Shown: positions 24,701 to 32,898 of the stretch, in pieces
Position numbering within the stretch: the first letter of the stretch is position 1
Layout of the letters: each line of letters starts with the position of its first letter
Virus record (IMG/VR): IMGVR_UViG_3300042691_043479
Coordinates: 1 to 43,204 of that record
From: a virus
Reading direction: 5' to 3' (one strand)
Length of the DNA: 43,204 bases
Notes under the pieces: model-generated
Databases searched by the model: none
What the model saw: the letters and a program-made list of their open reading frames with translations, nothing else
What the model was told of the DNA's origin: nothing
Position numbers and translations under genes: made by a program

Positions 24701-27019
24701 TAATTTTACCGATTCCAAGTCTTGTTTTACTACATTGGCTCTATAGTAAATATATTTTTTATTTTTTCTCAAATAAAAACTATTACCTGATCTGTTAAGA
24801 TTGTCTACATCTGTCCAGAGATCTTCACTCGCCCAATTTTCTTTATCGCTCCAAATACCGTCATCTGGAAGTTCCCCGGGTTTTACAAAAGTATTATTAG
24901 AATACCAAATACCATCACCCCACCCGATATTTAAATTTGTTTTGTACCAAGCAAAAGTGTCTTTAAATAAATCTTCGTTAGTTAAACTTAATTCTTCGGG
25001 TGTGGAGTTGTCTTCCACAATAAAATCGGCTAAAGAACTGTAATCTGTGTATTTTTGGCCGGGATGCCCAAAAGGTGCAAATAAAACCTGATTACAATCA
25101 CATAAATCATAATCAAGATAAGAAACATTTTTTGTTGTGGCATATTTGCAACTGGATTGATGTTTTATAGTTTTAAATACATCATTAACATTTGTATAAT
25201 CGGGTCCAGTCCAAACAAATTTTGTATAAACACCTGCACTCAAATGTAATTGTAAAGAATTTTGAGTGGGCATTATTAAATTCTGTTCAGGAATAAAATA
25301 ATCACTTGCAGACAACCAACAGCATTCTATAGCAGACTCAATAGGGTCTTTGTAATTTTTAAGTTTATAAATTACATCTGATGTAGATAATGAATTAGAA
25401 CCACAAGAAAAATTAAAATTAATAGATGAAAGGGGTAAAGGATTACAGACGTCACTGACATCTTCAGGATAATAAACAGGAAATTCTTGAGTAGTGTCTA
25501 AATTTTCATACGGCCAATAAATGACGGAGTTACCTCCGGCTTTAATCGATAAATCTGTGGTGTCAAAACGATACAGCCAGCCTTCTACCGGAATAAAATT
25601 AAAAGAAGGTTGGTTGTATCCTGGTGGAATAAACCAAACTTTAATTTTATCGGCTTGAGAATAACTCTTACTAGCATACGCTTTATTTTCAATAAGAGAT
25701 GAATTGTTAATTGAAATGGGATTAACTGAAGATAAACTTAAATCTGTGTTCCAATAAACCTTTTCAACTTCTTGTTTAAATTCGTCATTTAAATATTGGT
25801 ACCTAACATCACTTTTAAATCCGAAACCAGTCCAAGACAAATCATCGCCAGACAAACCAAAACCAGGATAAGGAAATCGAAAAGAAGTTTTAGAAGAAGG
25901 AGCTATAGTACATTCTAATGTATCTTTTTTATATTCATAAAAATTATTTCTCAGCCAAGCTCCTTGTGTGCCTAAAACAGTTTTAATAAAAACAGTATCT
26001 GCGATTTCTATACTTGATCCTGCTGTGGCAATAGTCTCTAAGTTTAAATCTTGAATCGAGACAGGATTATACCGAGGCAATTCTGAAATTTTTGTAGGAT
26101 AAACATAAGAAGGCCAATAAAAAAAGTTATTGCCTGGTGTTATGTCTATTGCATAAAAATCTTTTTTAGAGCTTGGAGAGGGTGCTGTAGTAGTATATTT
26201 GTCTCTTCCTAAATATTTTTTAACAAGAAGTTCATTTAGTGTTTGTCTGTTTTCTTCAGAAAAATCAGAAAAATCATCCGATAATGAAAATGTTCCTGTT
26301 TTGTAAATCCATTCGGTAGATGTTAATGCTAAATTCCTGCTTTGTAAAAAATCTTGAAGTTCTTTGTTGTTTAAATCAAAATATGCAGAAACTGGTAATG
26401 TAGGTGATTGGTCAAAATAAGAGTGGTCGTCATACAATTCGTCTATTTGAATAGTAATAGAATCTTTGATAGCGCTTAATTCTGGTAGAGTCTGCCAGAT
26501 TGCTGCGGGTACTGTTATCGGGGAATTACTTTTTTTGCTGTACTCAGAAAGTATAAATTTTTGAACCTGATCAGTAATTCCTATATTTGTTCCTATTTGA
26601 TTGTATCTTAATTTAGATTCTTTAACGGTGTCTCTTAGTTTAAGATAATGTAAAGAAATATCTTTTAATTTTCTGGCGAAATATGGTATCGCTAAAAGTA
26701 ATTCTTTATCATTATTAATATCTACGTTATTGTACCAATTTTCTAATTCTTCTTGAGATAGAAAAATTTGTAATTGTTTTAAAAAGGTAAGATAATTTAA
26801 TTTTATTTTTAAATTATTATCGGTTGTTTTATTAGATTGGTTTTTATACCAATTTATCAAATATTGATTATATTGGCTAAATTCTTGAGATGGTATGATT
26901 CCTCTGTATGATTTATACCATTCCTTATAAGAGAGAGGTGAATTTATATCTGTAGAATTTGAAGATACAGATACTGGTTGTGCGTATTTTTCTAAAGTTT
27001 GTGGATTGCTAATATTCAC
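21725..27019 (-). CDS. Giant virion protein with Trp-rich and He_PIG Ig-like C-terminal domain (1764 aa)
   Basis: The largest gene of the window. It uses GTG at 27019 (MNISNPQTLEKYAQPVSVSS). The first 170 residues are helical; much of the rest is beta-rich with many Trp/Tyr/Pro. A Trp-rich stretch near 715-735 (DDGIWSDKENWASEDLWTDV) matches the segment at 1087 of the 1507-residue protein. Residues about 870-950 have a PKD-like strand pattern. Near the C-terminus (about 1655-1735) a putative Ig domain of the He_PIG type is seen: DFPDWLTLTTNGLITGIVPT followed by EGIYDASFMILNDFGPIHYS. It lies next to the baseplate wedge genes, so a baseplate-attached arm or adhesin is likely. The start lies 5 nt after CTTAAATAAT, whose AAATAA contains the upstream stop. 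Confidence 0.75.
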   Translation of the reverse strand: MNISNPQTLEKYAQPVSVSSNSTDINSPLSYKEWYKSYRGIIPSQEFSQYNQYLINWYKNQSNKTTDNNLKIKLNYLTFLKQLQIFLSQEELENWYNNVDINNDKELLLAIPYFARKLKDISLHYLKLRDTVKESKLRYNQIGTNIGITDQVQKFILSEYSKKSNSPITVPAAIWQTLPELSAIKDSITIQIDELYDDHSYFDQSPTLPVSAYFDLNNKELQDFLQSRNLALTSTEWIYKTGTFSLSDDFSDFSEENRQTLNELLVKKYLGRDKYTTTAPSPSSKKDFYAIDITPGNNFFYWPSYVYPTKISELPRYNPVSIQDLNLETIATAGSSIEIADTVFIKTVLGTQGAWLRNNFYEYKKDTLECTIAPSSKTSFRFPYPGFGLSGDDLSWTGFGFKSDVRYQYLNDEFKQEVEKVYWNTDLSLSSVNPISINNSSLIENKAYASKSYSQADKIKVWFIPPGYNQPSFNFIPVEGWLYRFDTTDLSIKAGGNSVIYWPYENLDTTQEFPVYYPEDVSDVCNPLPLSSINFNFSCGSNSLSTSDVIYKLKNYKDPIESAIECCWLSASDYFIPEQNLIMPTQNSLQLHLSAGVYTKFVWTGPDYTNVNDVFKTIKHQSSCKYATTKNVSYLDYDLCDCNQVLFAPFGHPGQKYTDYSSLADFIVEDNSTPEELSLTNEDLFKDTFAWYKTNLNIGWGDGIWYSNNTFVKPGELPDDGIWSDKENWASEDLWTDVDNLNRSGNSFYLRKNKKYIYYRANVVKQDLESVKLPSYVVRHSYPTQNKNVWIKAKKNSEGQWINTSEPSQMILNPGDIISYSRLLSSYYTLSGVVEEITDVLENRGSIWTNADYTTISDIRPIVVSYPVTTLNLNQDPQYPELFFDAIVNVESWTITSPHQISKTFKNSQSFTFLPTLSGIYNISVIALTANANNPSISGYYVFNNIPPVTAVSPITLVPSFTSISTPIPGFVLNTKLNGWDYNSSSSNKYTRIENIGAKPFWAKSYSGKNQYTKYGGIDVVGNYIRLVDDHNLISQPRFSDISFSSGIKVEYDRLYPQKMVWSQPFEMQITVDENQWCTLEFTTSSDSNLSFQLQNIKTSLNVNATTSASNLLFQNIIENEPVEVYYNAINSFTWNITATPEIAETIYPTISETLTIEALQPFANLSNQFYPTVAAFPAFEDLYSVSEVGGYFIPNNLGASQYINKNYNVSYGSFSATLSNNFSNQNGIINGRGLTKEFQETPYIIDSENNEWLKESFITGELAGNINKEVFKTHQKFIPYQSGYDTNSNINLGLITPKSMQSPWTGKEDSEWKDLANYPVSYTGELDIKQWTEDQILKKSGFLLDNWVTDIFGNQYGLYKDLENVPYSERINTPGEIWVRKNSQFVSPGAVALSAVFDTYKGTTIINDLTGSYVLNYITDLSGLNIKKIDLFFDTLMIETPGVLLFEKINYDFEKDEIFSIADDSRYLSLVVPTFTNLLREYAPYPSLVLESSSEFLLKEDEFKILLELKNYGAIAKPGDTWFFPEQKLVTISVCSLSSSSIEDYSSVPSIIAPELYQLDLNKNKFKKVFPLITEDILSIIGLSSLNITEVGRPSLSYNSLNKEYLLTLLCKDENYNDLLIDFNIKDVSPLSLKQITIYNATPPEALTEPSYIKHSLILSAVALETFNFQCSAENGPAIYQAVDFPDWLTLTTNGLITGIVPTEGIYDASFMILNDFGPIHYSLTINTAPAIYYLYTAGYPNNGYITTEPEIPPIEQKIIVIP

Positions 27020-27024
27020 CGTAA

Positions 27025-27034
27025 ATTATTTAAG
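27025..27034 (-). promoter_or_regulatory. Late-type box CTTAAATAAT before 1764-aa gene
   Basis: It lies 5 nt before the GTG at 27019 and supports that start. It includes the stop of the upstream gene. Confidence 0.55.
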
Positions 27035-28891
27035 GAATATATTTTTGGTTAGAAAGTATCTAAAAGATTGTTCTATAATTCCTTCATCACCATACCAATC
27101 TATTGCGGCAGACAAATTAGGAGACAATGTTGTAGATTCCGAATCCCAATCAATCACATTTTCAATATAATTGCCCGAATACACAGGATCAAAATTATAA
27201 AATAAATAATTGATTAAAACTGGTTGTAAAAATCCATAACCTAAAAAAGAAGACAAAGGATACACCACACTATTTTCTTGCATAGGAACCATATAAAGAT
27301 CTATAGATCCGTCAAATTTATTTTTTAAAACTATTTTAGTTCCTGCTGTTAAAAAATCATAACGAGTATTTAATTCAGTACCAATACTTTGAGGGAAAAG
27401 AGGAGTATTATCAGGAATGCCCCATAATTTTGATTTGGGTGTGGAAGCAATATCAAGCATTCTTTTAATTTCTGAAGGAAAATTTATACCGTAGTTATCT
27501 GCGGCGACGTTAGTTTGCTCCGCTAAAGATATTAATTGTTCAATATTGCAAGTATCGATGTCACTGTGATTGCTGGTAAAATTTGCTATTCTTTCATATA
27601 CAGTTTGTCCCAAATCTTCATTAGCACTTAAATAACCGGTACCTACAGCAGCAGCAAAAAATTGATCAAATAAAATTGTGTTGTTATTGAGATTTTCTGG
27701 TAAGGCCAAATCTTTAAAATATTTAGAATTGTTAAAAGATTCATTTAGTCTTTTAATTTGATTTTTATTTTCAAAATCCATTACACTAAAATTATTAGAT
27801 TCTCCAGAAAAACTTAAAACAGTAGTTCCACTTAAAGCAGAAGTTTGTGCTACTATACTAGTTTGTTCAATGGACGTTAAAACAGTAACTGACGTGAAAA
27901 TATATCCTCCGGTTTTAAATCCCCTTTCATCTGTAGTTTGAAAATAAAGAGGGTTTGTTTCAACCTCGTATTGACCTGGAATTAAATTGGTTAAAGAAAT
28001 ATTAACAGGAAAACTCTTTCCTAGTGTGTTAGTTTCGGGGTAAGAAGATATAATACCACCAGTCAAAAAATCGTGACAGGTAATTAAAAAGGGTATTTTA
28101 ATTCCTTTCCATTGAAGTTTATTAATATTGTCTAGATAATTTCCTGTTATTTTTAGGGTTGTTGGAAATTTTTGTTTAACATACCAGTCTATATTTTTTT
28201 TAACAATTTTATTGTTGGAATAAGAAGGATATTGGTAAACAAAAGAATCATAGTAATTATTAAATCCTGATGTTTGTAAAGTAGCGGTAATAGTAACAGG
28301 ATTATTTTTATTCCCTAAAGCATCTATATAATAAAATTCGCCAATACCGGATACGCCCACTATTGTATTGTCGTTATAAATTGGTGTGGGTTCTACTGAT
28401 AAAGTAGTAATAAAATTAGAATTAAGATCTGTAAATTTCCAAGTAGGTGTTAAAAAGTTCCATTTATTATTAACAAATTGGTAAGGAACAGACAAAGAAT
28501 TGGAAGAAAAAAGATCTACATTAAGTGAATTTTCAGGATTGGAACTTATTACTGAAATTTTAAAGGGGATAGTTGTTTTTGAATTGGGTTCGGAATAATC
28601 AGGTGGTATACTAATGAAAGATAAAGAATCTTTTAATGTTAAATCTGCTGTTATTGTTTGAGTAAAGGTATCTATATTACCTTCTACGTCGACAGCAGAT
28701 AAAGTGACGTTAAAAATTCCTGGAACTTTAAAAATAAAAATTGGATTTTTTTCTTCGTAAATTAAATTTTCAAAGCCATAATTCCAAATATATTTGTCTA
28801 TTACTGCTCCTGATGTTAAATTGGTAACAGTAAATTTAGTAGACAAAACATTGCCTATGTTAGGGGTTATGGAAAATTTAGCATCCAACAT
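27026..28891 (-). CDS. PKD-bearing baseplate wedge candidate in gp7 position (621 aa)
   Basis: The N-terminus is PKD-like (residues 1-90: NVLSTKFTVTNLTSGAVIDK, YIWNYGFENLIYEEKNPIF, FKVPGIFNVTLSAVDVEGN). Residues about 90-370 are beta-rich. Residues about 385-500 form a helical domain (NQIKRLNESFNNSKYFKDLA through EIKRMLDIASTPKSKLWGIP). The last 100 residues end IIEQSFRYFLTKNIFLK. It begins 3 bp after the stop of the gp6-like gene, exactly where T4 encodes gp7, so a wedge role is suggested by position. Sequence similarity to T4 gp7 is not evident. The PKD fold on a wedge protein is unusual. Confidence 0.6.
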   Translation of the reverse strand: MLDAKFSITPNIGNVLSTKFTVTNLTSGAVIDKYIWNYGFENLIYEEKNPIFIFKVPGIFNVTLSAVDVEGNIDTFTQTITADLTLKDSLSFISIPPDYSEPNSKTTIPFKISVISSNPENSLNVDLFSSNSLSVPYQFVNNKWNFLTPTWKFTDLNSNFITTLSVEPTPIYNDNTIVGVSGIGEFYYIDALGNKNNPVTITATLQTSGFNNYYDSFVYQYPSYSNNKIVKKNIDWYVKQKFPTTLKITGNYLDNINKLQWKGIKIPFLITCHDFLTGGIISSYPETNTLGKSFPVNISLTNLIPGQYEVETNPLYFQTTDERGFKTGGYIFTSVTVLTSIEQTSIVAQTSALSGTTVLSFSGESNNFSVMDFENKNQIKRLNESFNNSKYFKDLALPENLNNNTILFDQFFAAAVGTGYLSANEDLGQTVYERIANFTSNHSDIDTCNIEQLISLAEQTNVAADNYGINFPSEIKRMLDIASTPKSKLWGIPDNTPLFPQSIGTELNTRYDFLTAGTKIVLKNKFDGSIDLYMVPMQENSVVYPLSSFLGYGFLQPVLINYLFYNFDPVYSGNYIENVIDWDSESTTLSPNLSAAIDWYGDEGIIEQSFRYFLTKNIFLK

Positions 28892-28894
28892 ATT

Positions 28895-30715
28895 TTAATA
28901 TTCTATATTTTCAAAAGAAGAAGAAGGGGTGGTAATAACAATTTTAGAAGAAATTGTTTGCAAATTATTAAAGAATGAATATTCAAAAAACTTCAAAGAA
29001 ATGTTATTGGTCGAGACTATAGTATCTTCAAAATAAACAGGGTTCCAAAAGAAAAGAGAAAGACCTTCTATTTTTATAGAGGGGTCATCTGTTCTTTTAG
29101 TATAAAAAGTTTGCACTCCATCTACTGCTAGAATTTGTTGAGTGAGATATCTAATATCTAATGTTTTGCCGAAATATAAATTATCGCTACTAAAGTAGTT
29201 AGTAATAATATTAATAATATCATTAATAATAGATTGATTATCTCTTCTCGAATTTTCTTTTTTAATGACTTCTAATTGACAAAAGTTTTCTTCAACAAAA
29301 GCATCGAATGTACTTACATTTGGTGTAATTCCGAAACAAACTGCTTTATAAATAGGATCTAAAAATACAGGTTCTATAGTAGCCAATTTACTAGATTGTA
29401 GAGAAGAATTAATTAATTCTTTTTGAGACGGCAAAAGATAATTTAAACTACGAGAAGCTGACCTTGGTACTACTAGTAAATAAATATTATTAAAATTGCA
29501 AGAATCTGCATAAAAAATTTGATTAAAAATTGCTCTTTCAGTTTTACCTGGTTCTTTTAATCCTAAATCATAAAAGTATTTTTGATACCCAGAAACATAA
29601 TTCCAATTATTAACACATTTAACGTCTGTTATAAGATTGGAAAAATTAGTTTTTACAAAGGTTTCAAAATCACTTGTCGTCACCAAACGATATTGAGATC
29701 TGTAAGTTGCTGGTGCTGTTTGTCTTATTTCTTCTGGTGTTTCTCCTTCTTTAATTGGAGTAGAAGCGTTTGAATTGGTAAAGTTAAGATTCAACATCTC
29801 TATATTACTAAGATATCGATAATCATTTTCAAAAATATCGGTTAAAATTTCATTAAATTGAATTGTATTATAACGGTATAAACGAGAATTGTTGTTTAAT
29901 GCACCTGCACCAATTTCTCCATCAGCTCCCTTGGAGGAAAGATAATAAATAGCTACTTTATCACCGGTTTGTAATTTAAGACCATTAACGTCATTGCCGA
30001 ATTTAATTTCGTATCTTTTGTTTTGATTTAATCTAATTTCGTATTTTTTTTCACTTCCATTTTCTAAAAACAAATTAGGTGTTTTGGAATATTGAATCCA
30101 TTTGTTAGTTAAAATAGGTTTAACAAAAACATCAATATTAAAATGATCTACTAATGCATTTCCTGCATTTAAAATTATTGTTTCGTTGTCCTCGCCGATA
30201 GCAGTGTAAAGAGGATATTCTTGATATTGCCCTTGAAACAATAATTTTTGTCTCGCCATTTCATCTAAAGACTCTATTGTGATATTTTCCGTTTTAGAAA
30301 AAGTTATATCTTCATTGAAGCTGTAATTTATGTTATTTATTAAAAGATAAGAATAACGAGGAATAGTGTAAAGTCCTTGTATTAAATTCGATGCAGAACA
30401 ATTAAAAGATAAAGTAGAGGTTTGAAATCCGATCGGAGAATAGTCTATAAGTTTTACAATTCGATTAATGTTTTCGTAGAGTTGTGACTCTGTAAACATC
30501 GACTCCGAAGAGGTTTTATTGAGATAATAAATGAGAGTGTGATAAGAATAAGCAATGATATCAATAATACATGCCAAATTAGACCCCAGAAAGTTTTGAT
30601 CTGTAAATATTTTTTGTTCATTTAATCTGTTGATAATGAGTTCTCTTAAAGAGAGAGCGTCAAAAGCTACATAACCTCCTTTTGGGATATCAAAATTATT
30701 TGTTGTGTTTGCCAT
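28895..30715 (-). CDS. 6: Baseplate wedge protein, gp6-like (606 aa)
   Basis: T4 gp6 (660 aa) forms the inner ring of the baseplate as intertwined dimers. The N-terminal region matches the family strongly: ALSLRELIINRLNEQKIFTD followed by QNFLGSNLACIIDIIAYSYH and YYLNKTSSESMFTESQLYEN, then IVKLIDYSPIGFQTSTLSF. The middle has the conserved RYEIKFGNDVNGLKLQTGD. Further on come EGETPEEIRQTAPATYRSQY and RLVTTSDFETFVKTNFSN, typical of the gp6/J-type assembly domain. It lies directly after the gp25-like gene, as in T4. Its upstream box is a variant (ACAAATAAT) only 2 nt from the ATG, and it may instead be coupled to gp25. Confidence 0.92.
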   Translation of the reverse strand: MANTTNNFDIPKGGYVAFDALSLRELIINRLNEQKIFTDQNFLGSNLACIIDIIAYSYHTLIYYLNKTSSESMFTESQLYENINRIVKLIDYSPIGFQTSTLSFNCSASNLIQGLYTIPRYSYLLINNINYSFNEDITFSKTENITIESLDEMARQKLLFQGQYQEYPLYTAIGEDNETIILNAGNALVDHFNIDVFVKPILTNKWIQYSKTPNLFLENGSEKKYEIRLNQNKRYEIKFGNDVNGLKLQTGDKVAIYYLSSKGADGEIGAGALNNNSRLYRYNTIQFNEILTDIFENDYRYLSNIEMLNLNFTNSNASTPIKEGETPEEIRQTAPATYRSQYRLVTTSDFETFVKTNFSNLITDVKCVNNWNYVSGYQKYFYDLGLKEPGKTERAIFNQIFYADSCNFNNIYLLVVPRSASRSLNYLLPSQKELINSSLQSSKLATIEPVFLDPIYKAVCFGITPNVSTFDAFVEENFCQLEVIKKENSRRDNQSIINDIINIITNYFSSDNLYFGKTLDIRYLTQQILAVDGVQTFYTKRTDDPSIKIEGLSLFFWNPVYFEDTIVSTNNISLKFFEYSFFNNLQTISSKIVITTPSSSFENIEY

Positions 30716-30718
30716 ATA

Positions 30719-31231
30719 TTATTTGTTTGTAAAATTTGGATTTTGATTGGGTACTTGAGTAAATTGTTGTTTTTTAATATCTAAAATAAATTGAGTTTCT
30801 GTAGAAGTATTTAAAACGGGTATTTCTAATATAACAGTTATGTTATATTGATTGTTATCTTCGTCTGCTTCTACTTTTACTTTTAACGGATTTACTCTAG
30901 GTTCATAAATTTTAATACCGTTATATATTTTTCTACCTATAAGTTCACCATTTCCTACTGTTATTGGTGAAAATAAAAATTGACGAAAATCTAAACCGTA
31001 TTCGGGAAAAAGAAATCTTTGACCTGGTAATGTATTAAAAAGATTAACTAAAGAATTTCCAATAGCAGTTAAATCAAAAGAAGCTTTAATATCCCCGCCT
31101 GGAGCAGGTAATTTAAATCCAGGTGCTGAAATTTTTGTTAATCCTAAATCTAACGATAGATCTTTATAAACATACTGCTTAGAAGTATATTCACTGGATA
31201 TCTGTTCTAAATTTTTAATTTTAATTGCCAT
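30719..31231 (-). CDS. 25: Baseplate wedge protein, gp25-like (170 aa)
   Basis: gp25 nucleates sheath polymerisation at the baseplate and has a lysozyme-like name but no lytic activity. Family features are DIKASFDLTAIGNSLVNLFN (47-66), then LPGQRFLFPEYGLDFRQFLF (68-87), and the conserved EPR motif at 110-112 (KIYEPRVNPLKVKVE). It is slightly longer than T4 gp25 (132 aa) because of an N-terminal extension of about 45 residues. The ATG has both an SD-like AGAAGGA and CTTAAATAAT at 7 nt, one of the few starts with a clear SD. It diverges from the plus-strand gene at 31279. Confidence 0.93.
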   Translation of the reverse strand: MAIKIKNLEQISSEYTSKQYVYKDLSLDLGLTKISAPGFKLPAPGGDIKASFDLTAIGNSLVNLFNTLPGQRFLFPEYGLDFRQFLFSPITVGNGELIGRKIYNGIKIYEPRVNPLKVKVEADEDNNQYNITVILEIPVLNTSTETQFILDIKKQQFTQVPNQNPNFTNK

Positions 31232-31238
31232 TCCTTCT

Positions 31239-31248
31239 ATTATTTAAG
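31239..31248 (-). promoter_or_regulatory. Late-type box CTTAAATAAT before gp25-like gene
   Basis: It lies 7 nt before the ATG at 31231; an SD-like AGAAGGA fills the gap. It is one half of a divergent pair with the box at 31258. Confidence 0.6.
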
Positions 31249-31257
31249 AGCAAACAC

Positions 31258-31267
31258 CATAAATAAT
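31258..31267 (+). promoter_or_regulatory. Late-type box CATAAATAAT before 182-aa gene
   Basis: The plus-strand copy, 11 nt before the ATG at 31279 and 9 bp from the opposing minus-strand box. The same motif on the opposite strand argues for a strand-specific signal. Confidence 0.6.
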
Positions 31268-31278
31268 AATACAAAATT

Positions 31279-31827
31279 ATGGAAATGAAGTTCAATACAC
31301 TATATGAAGGTATGTTAGAACGCTACCAACAAGGAGGTTTTATTGTTGGAGATCGTGTTCGTTATCGTAAGGATTGTTTAAGATTAGAATTTTTTAAACA
31401 CAAAACCACCCAATTCATCGATTTGATCAAATCTTGTATGGATGAAAAATTTGACCTTAATTTAAGAGTCTCTGCGGTTAAATCCATTTATCCTACCACG
31501 TCACAAAATTATAGAGGAGGAACTGAATCACCTGACGCCATTTACGTCGATGTTATTGTAGAATATGCTCCCGGTCTTTATAGAACACCAATGACCGTCC
31601 CCATCGAGTCTTTAGAGCTTATGGATGATGGAATTAATACAGGTCCTGTTCCTGATAGTCTTAAAAGAAAATCTAAAATTAATATCAAACCCGAAGAGGT
31701 AGAAGCAATTTCTGATGTTAAATTTGATATCAATCTTCAAAATAAAAACGTAGTAATTCCGAATAGTTCGGCTAAACACGATCTATCTAAGCCTTATACT
31801 GGTTGGGAACCTTTGCCAACTAGATAA
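31279..31827 (+). CDS. Conserved phage hypothetical protein, possible SH3-like barrel (182 aa)
   Basis: It starts MEMKFNTLYEGMLERYQQGG; a second ATG at 31285 gives MKFNTLYEG, the kind of start common to small T4-like virion-associated proteins. Residues about 20-115 have a KOW/SH3-like layout (FIVGDRVRYRKDCLRLEFF, LNLRVSAVKSIYPTTSQNY, AIYVDVIVEYAPGLYRTPMT, VPIESLELMDDG). The tail is polar, ending SKPYTGWEPLPTR. Function is unknown. CATAAATAAT lies 11 nt before the ATG, so it is probably late-expressed although it points into the nucleotide-metabolism island. Confidence 0.7.
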   Translation: MEMKFNTLYEGMLERYQQGGFIVGDRVRYRKDCLRLEFFKHKTTQFIDLIKSCMDEKFDLNLRVSAVKSIYPTTSQNYRGGTESPDAIYVDVIVEYAPGLYRTPMTVPIESLELMDDGINTGPVPDSLKRKSKINIKPEEVEAISDVKFDINLQNKNVVIPNSSAKHDLSKPYTGWEPLPTR

Positions 31828-31883
31828 AATTAGTAGAAAAAACACAAAAATAACCTATACTAGCACTATGCTCAAAAATAATT

Positions 31884-32858
31884 ATGAAAATATTTGACGA
31901 ACAACTTTCTCGTAAACCTAATCATTATCCTTGGACTGAACAATTTATTGAATCTATGCATAATGGTTTTTGGACTGATAAAGAATTCAATTTTAAATCT
32001 GATGTACAACAATTTAAAGTAGAATTGTCGGATCAAGAAAGAGAAATCATTATTCGTACTTTGTCTGCTATCGGGCAAATTGAAGTGGCTGTCAAAACAT
32101 TTTGGGCTAAATTGGGAGAAAATCTTCCACATCCTTCTTTACAAGATTTAGGTTATGTTATGGCTAATACCGAAGTAATACACAACAACGCTTACGAAAG
32201 ACTTTTGTCTGTATTGGGATTAGAAGATATTTTCGAAAAGAATTTAAAATTAGAATGGATTGAAGGAAGAGTCAAATACCTTAAAAAGTACACTCACCGA
32301 TTTTATAAAGATTCAAAAAAACAATATCTTTATGCTTTGATTCTTTTCACTCTTTTTGTAGAAAACGTTTCTTTATTCTCTCAATTTTATATCATTAATT
32401 GGTTTGCCAGATATAAAAATGTTCTTAAAGACACAGACCAACAAGTCAAATATACTCGTAACGAAGAAAATATTCATGCTATGGTAGGTGCTAAGATTAT
32501 TAATACCATTCGCCAAGAGTATCCTGAATTGTTTGATAAAGAATTAGAAGATAGAATTTTACATGAAGCAGATGAAGCTTATAGAGCTGAAGCTAAAATT
32601 ATTGATTGGATGGTCAATGGTATTCAAGAAGATGGTTTAAGTGCTAATGTTCTAAAAGAATTTGTTAAAAATAGAATCAATCAATCATTGGAAATGATAA
32701 AATTTTCTAAAGCTTTTGAAACAGATAAAAAATTATTGAGTTCTACAATGTGGTTTGAGGAGGAACTTTTGGGCAATAACATGACTGACTTTTTCCATTC
32801 TAAAGACACTGGTTACGCGAAGAAAAATCAATCTTTCTCAGAAGACGATTTATTTTAA
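31884..32858 (+). CDS. nrdB: Class I ribonucleotide reductase small (beta) subunit (324 aa)
   Basis: NrdB houses the di-metal centre and tyrosyl radical that starts reduction of ribonucleotides to deoxyribonucleotides. Conserved residues are visible: E97-x-x-H100 and the radical Tyr Y104 (NTEVIHNNAYERL), E160 (FVENVSLFSQF) and E195-x-x-H198 (NEENIHAM). The first metal ligand, usually Asp, appears to be Glu67 (GQIEVAV) by spacing, 30 residues before E97. The C-terminus EDDLF is the kind of acidic/aromatic tail that docks on NrdA. It precedes nrdA by 40 bp, the reverse of the E. coli order. No late box is present; a weak TATACT at 31856 could be a promoter -10 element. Confidence 0.95.
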   Translation: MKIFDEQLSRKPNHYPWTEQFIESMHNGFWTDKEFNFKSDVQQFKVELSDQEREIIIRTLSAIGQIEVAVKTFWAKLGENLPHPSLQDLGYVMANTEVIHNNAYERLLSVLGLEDIFEKNLKLEWIEGRVKYLKKYTHRFYKDSKKQYLYALILFTLFVENVSLFSQFYIINWFARYKNVLKDTDQQVKYTRNEENIHAMVGAKIINTIRQEYPELFDKELEDRILHEADEAYRAEAKIIDWMVNGIQEDGLSANVLKEFVKNRINQSLEMIKFSKAFETDKKLLSSTMWFEEELLGNNMTDFFHSKDTGYAKKNQSFSEDDLF

Positions 32859-32898
32859 CCTAGAAGATTTTTTAAAAAAGGTTAAGATATAGAATTAC

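Noticed and set aside
31872-32132. Minus-strand 86-codon frame over the start of nrdB
   Set aside because: It is wholly opposite a well-conserved enzyme gene with no late box or family signal.
32859-32898. Weak AACCT/AGGTT inverted repeat between nrdB and nrdA as a terminator
   Set aside because: Only a five-base stem with a long AT-rich loop; the genes are more likely co-transcribed.
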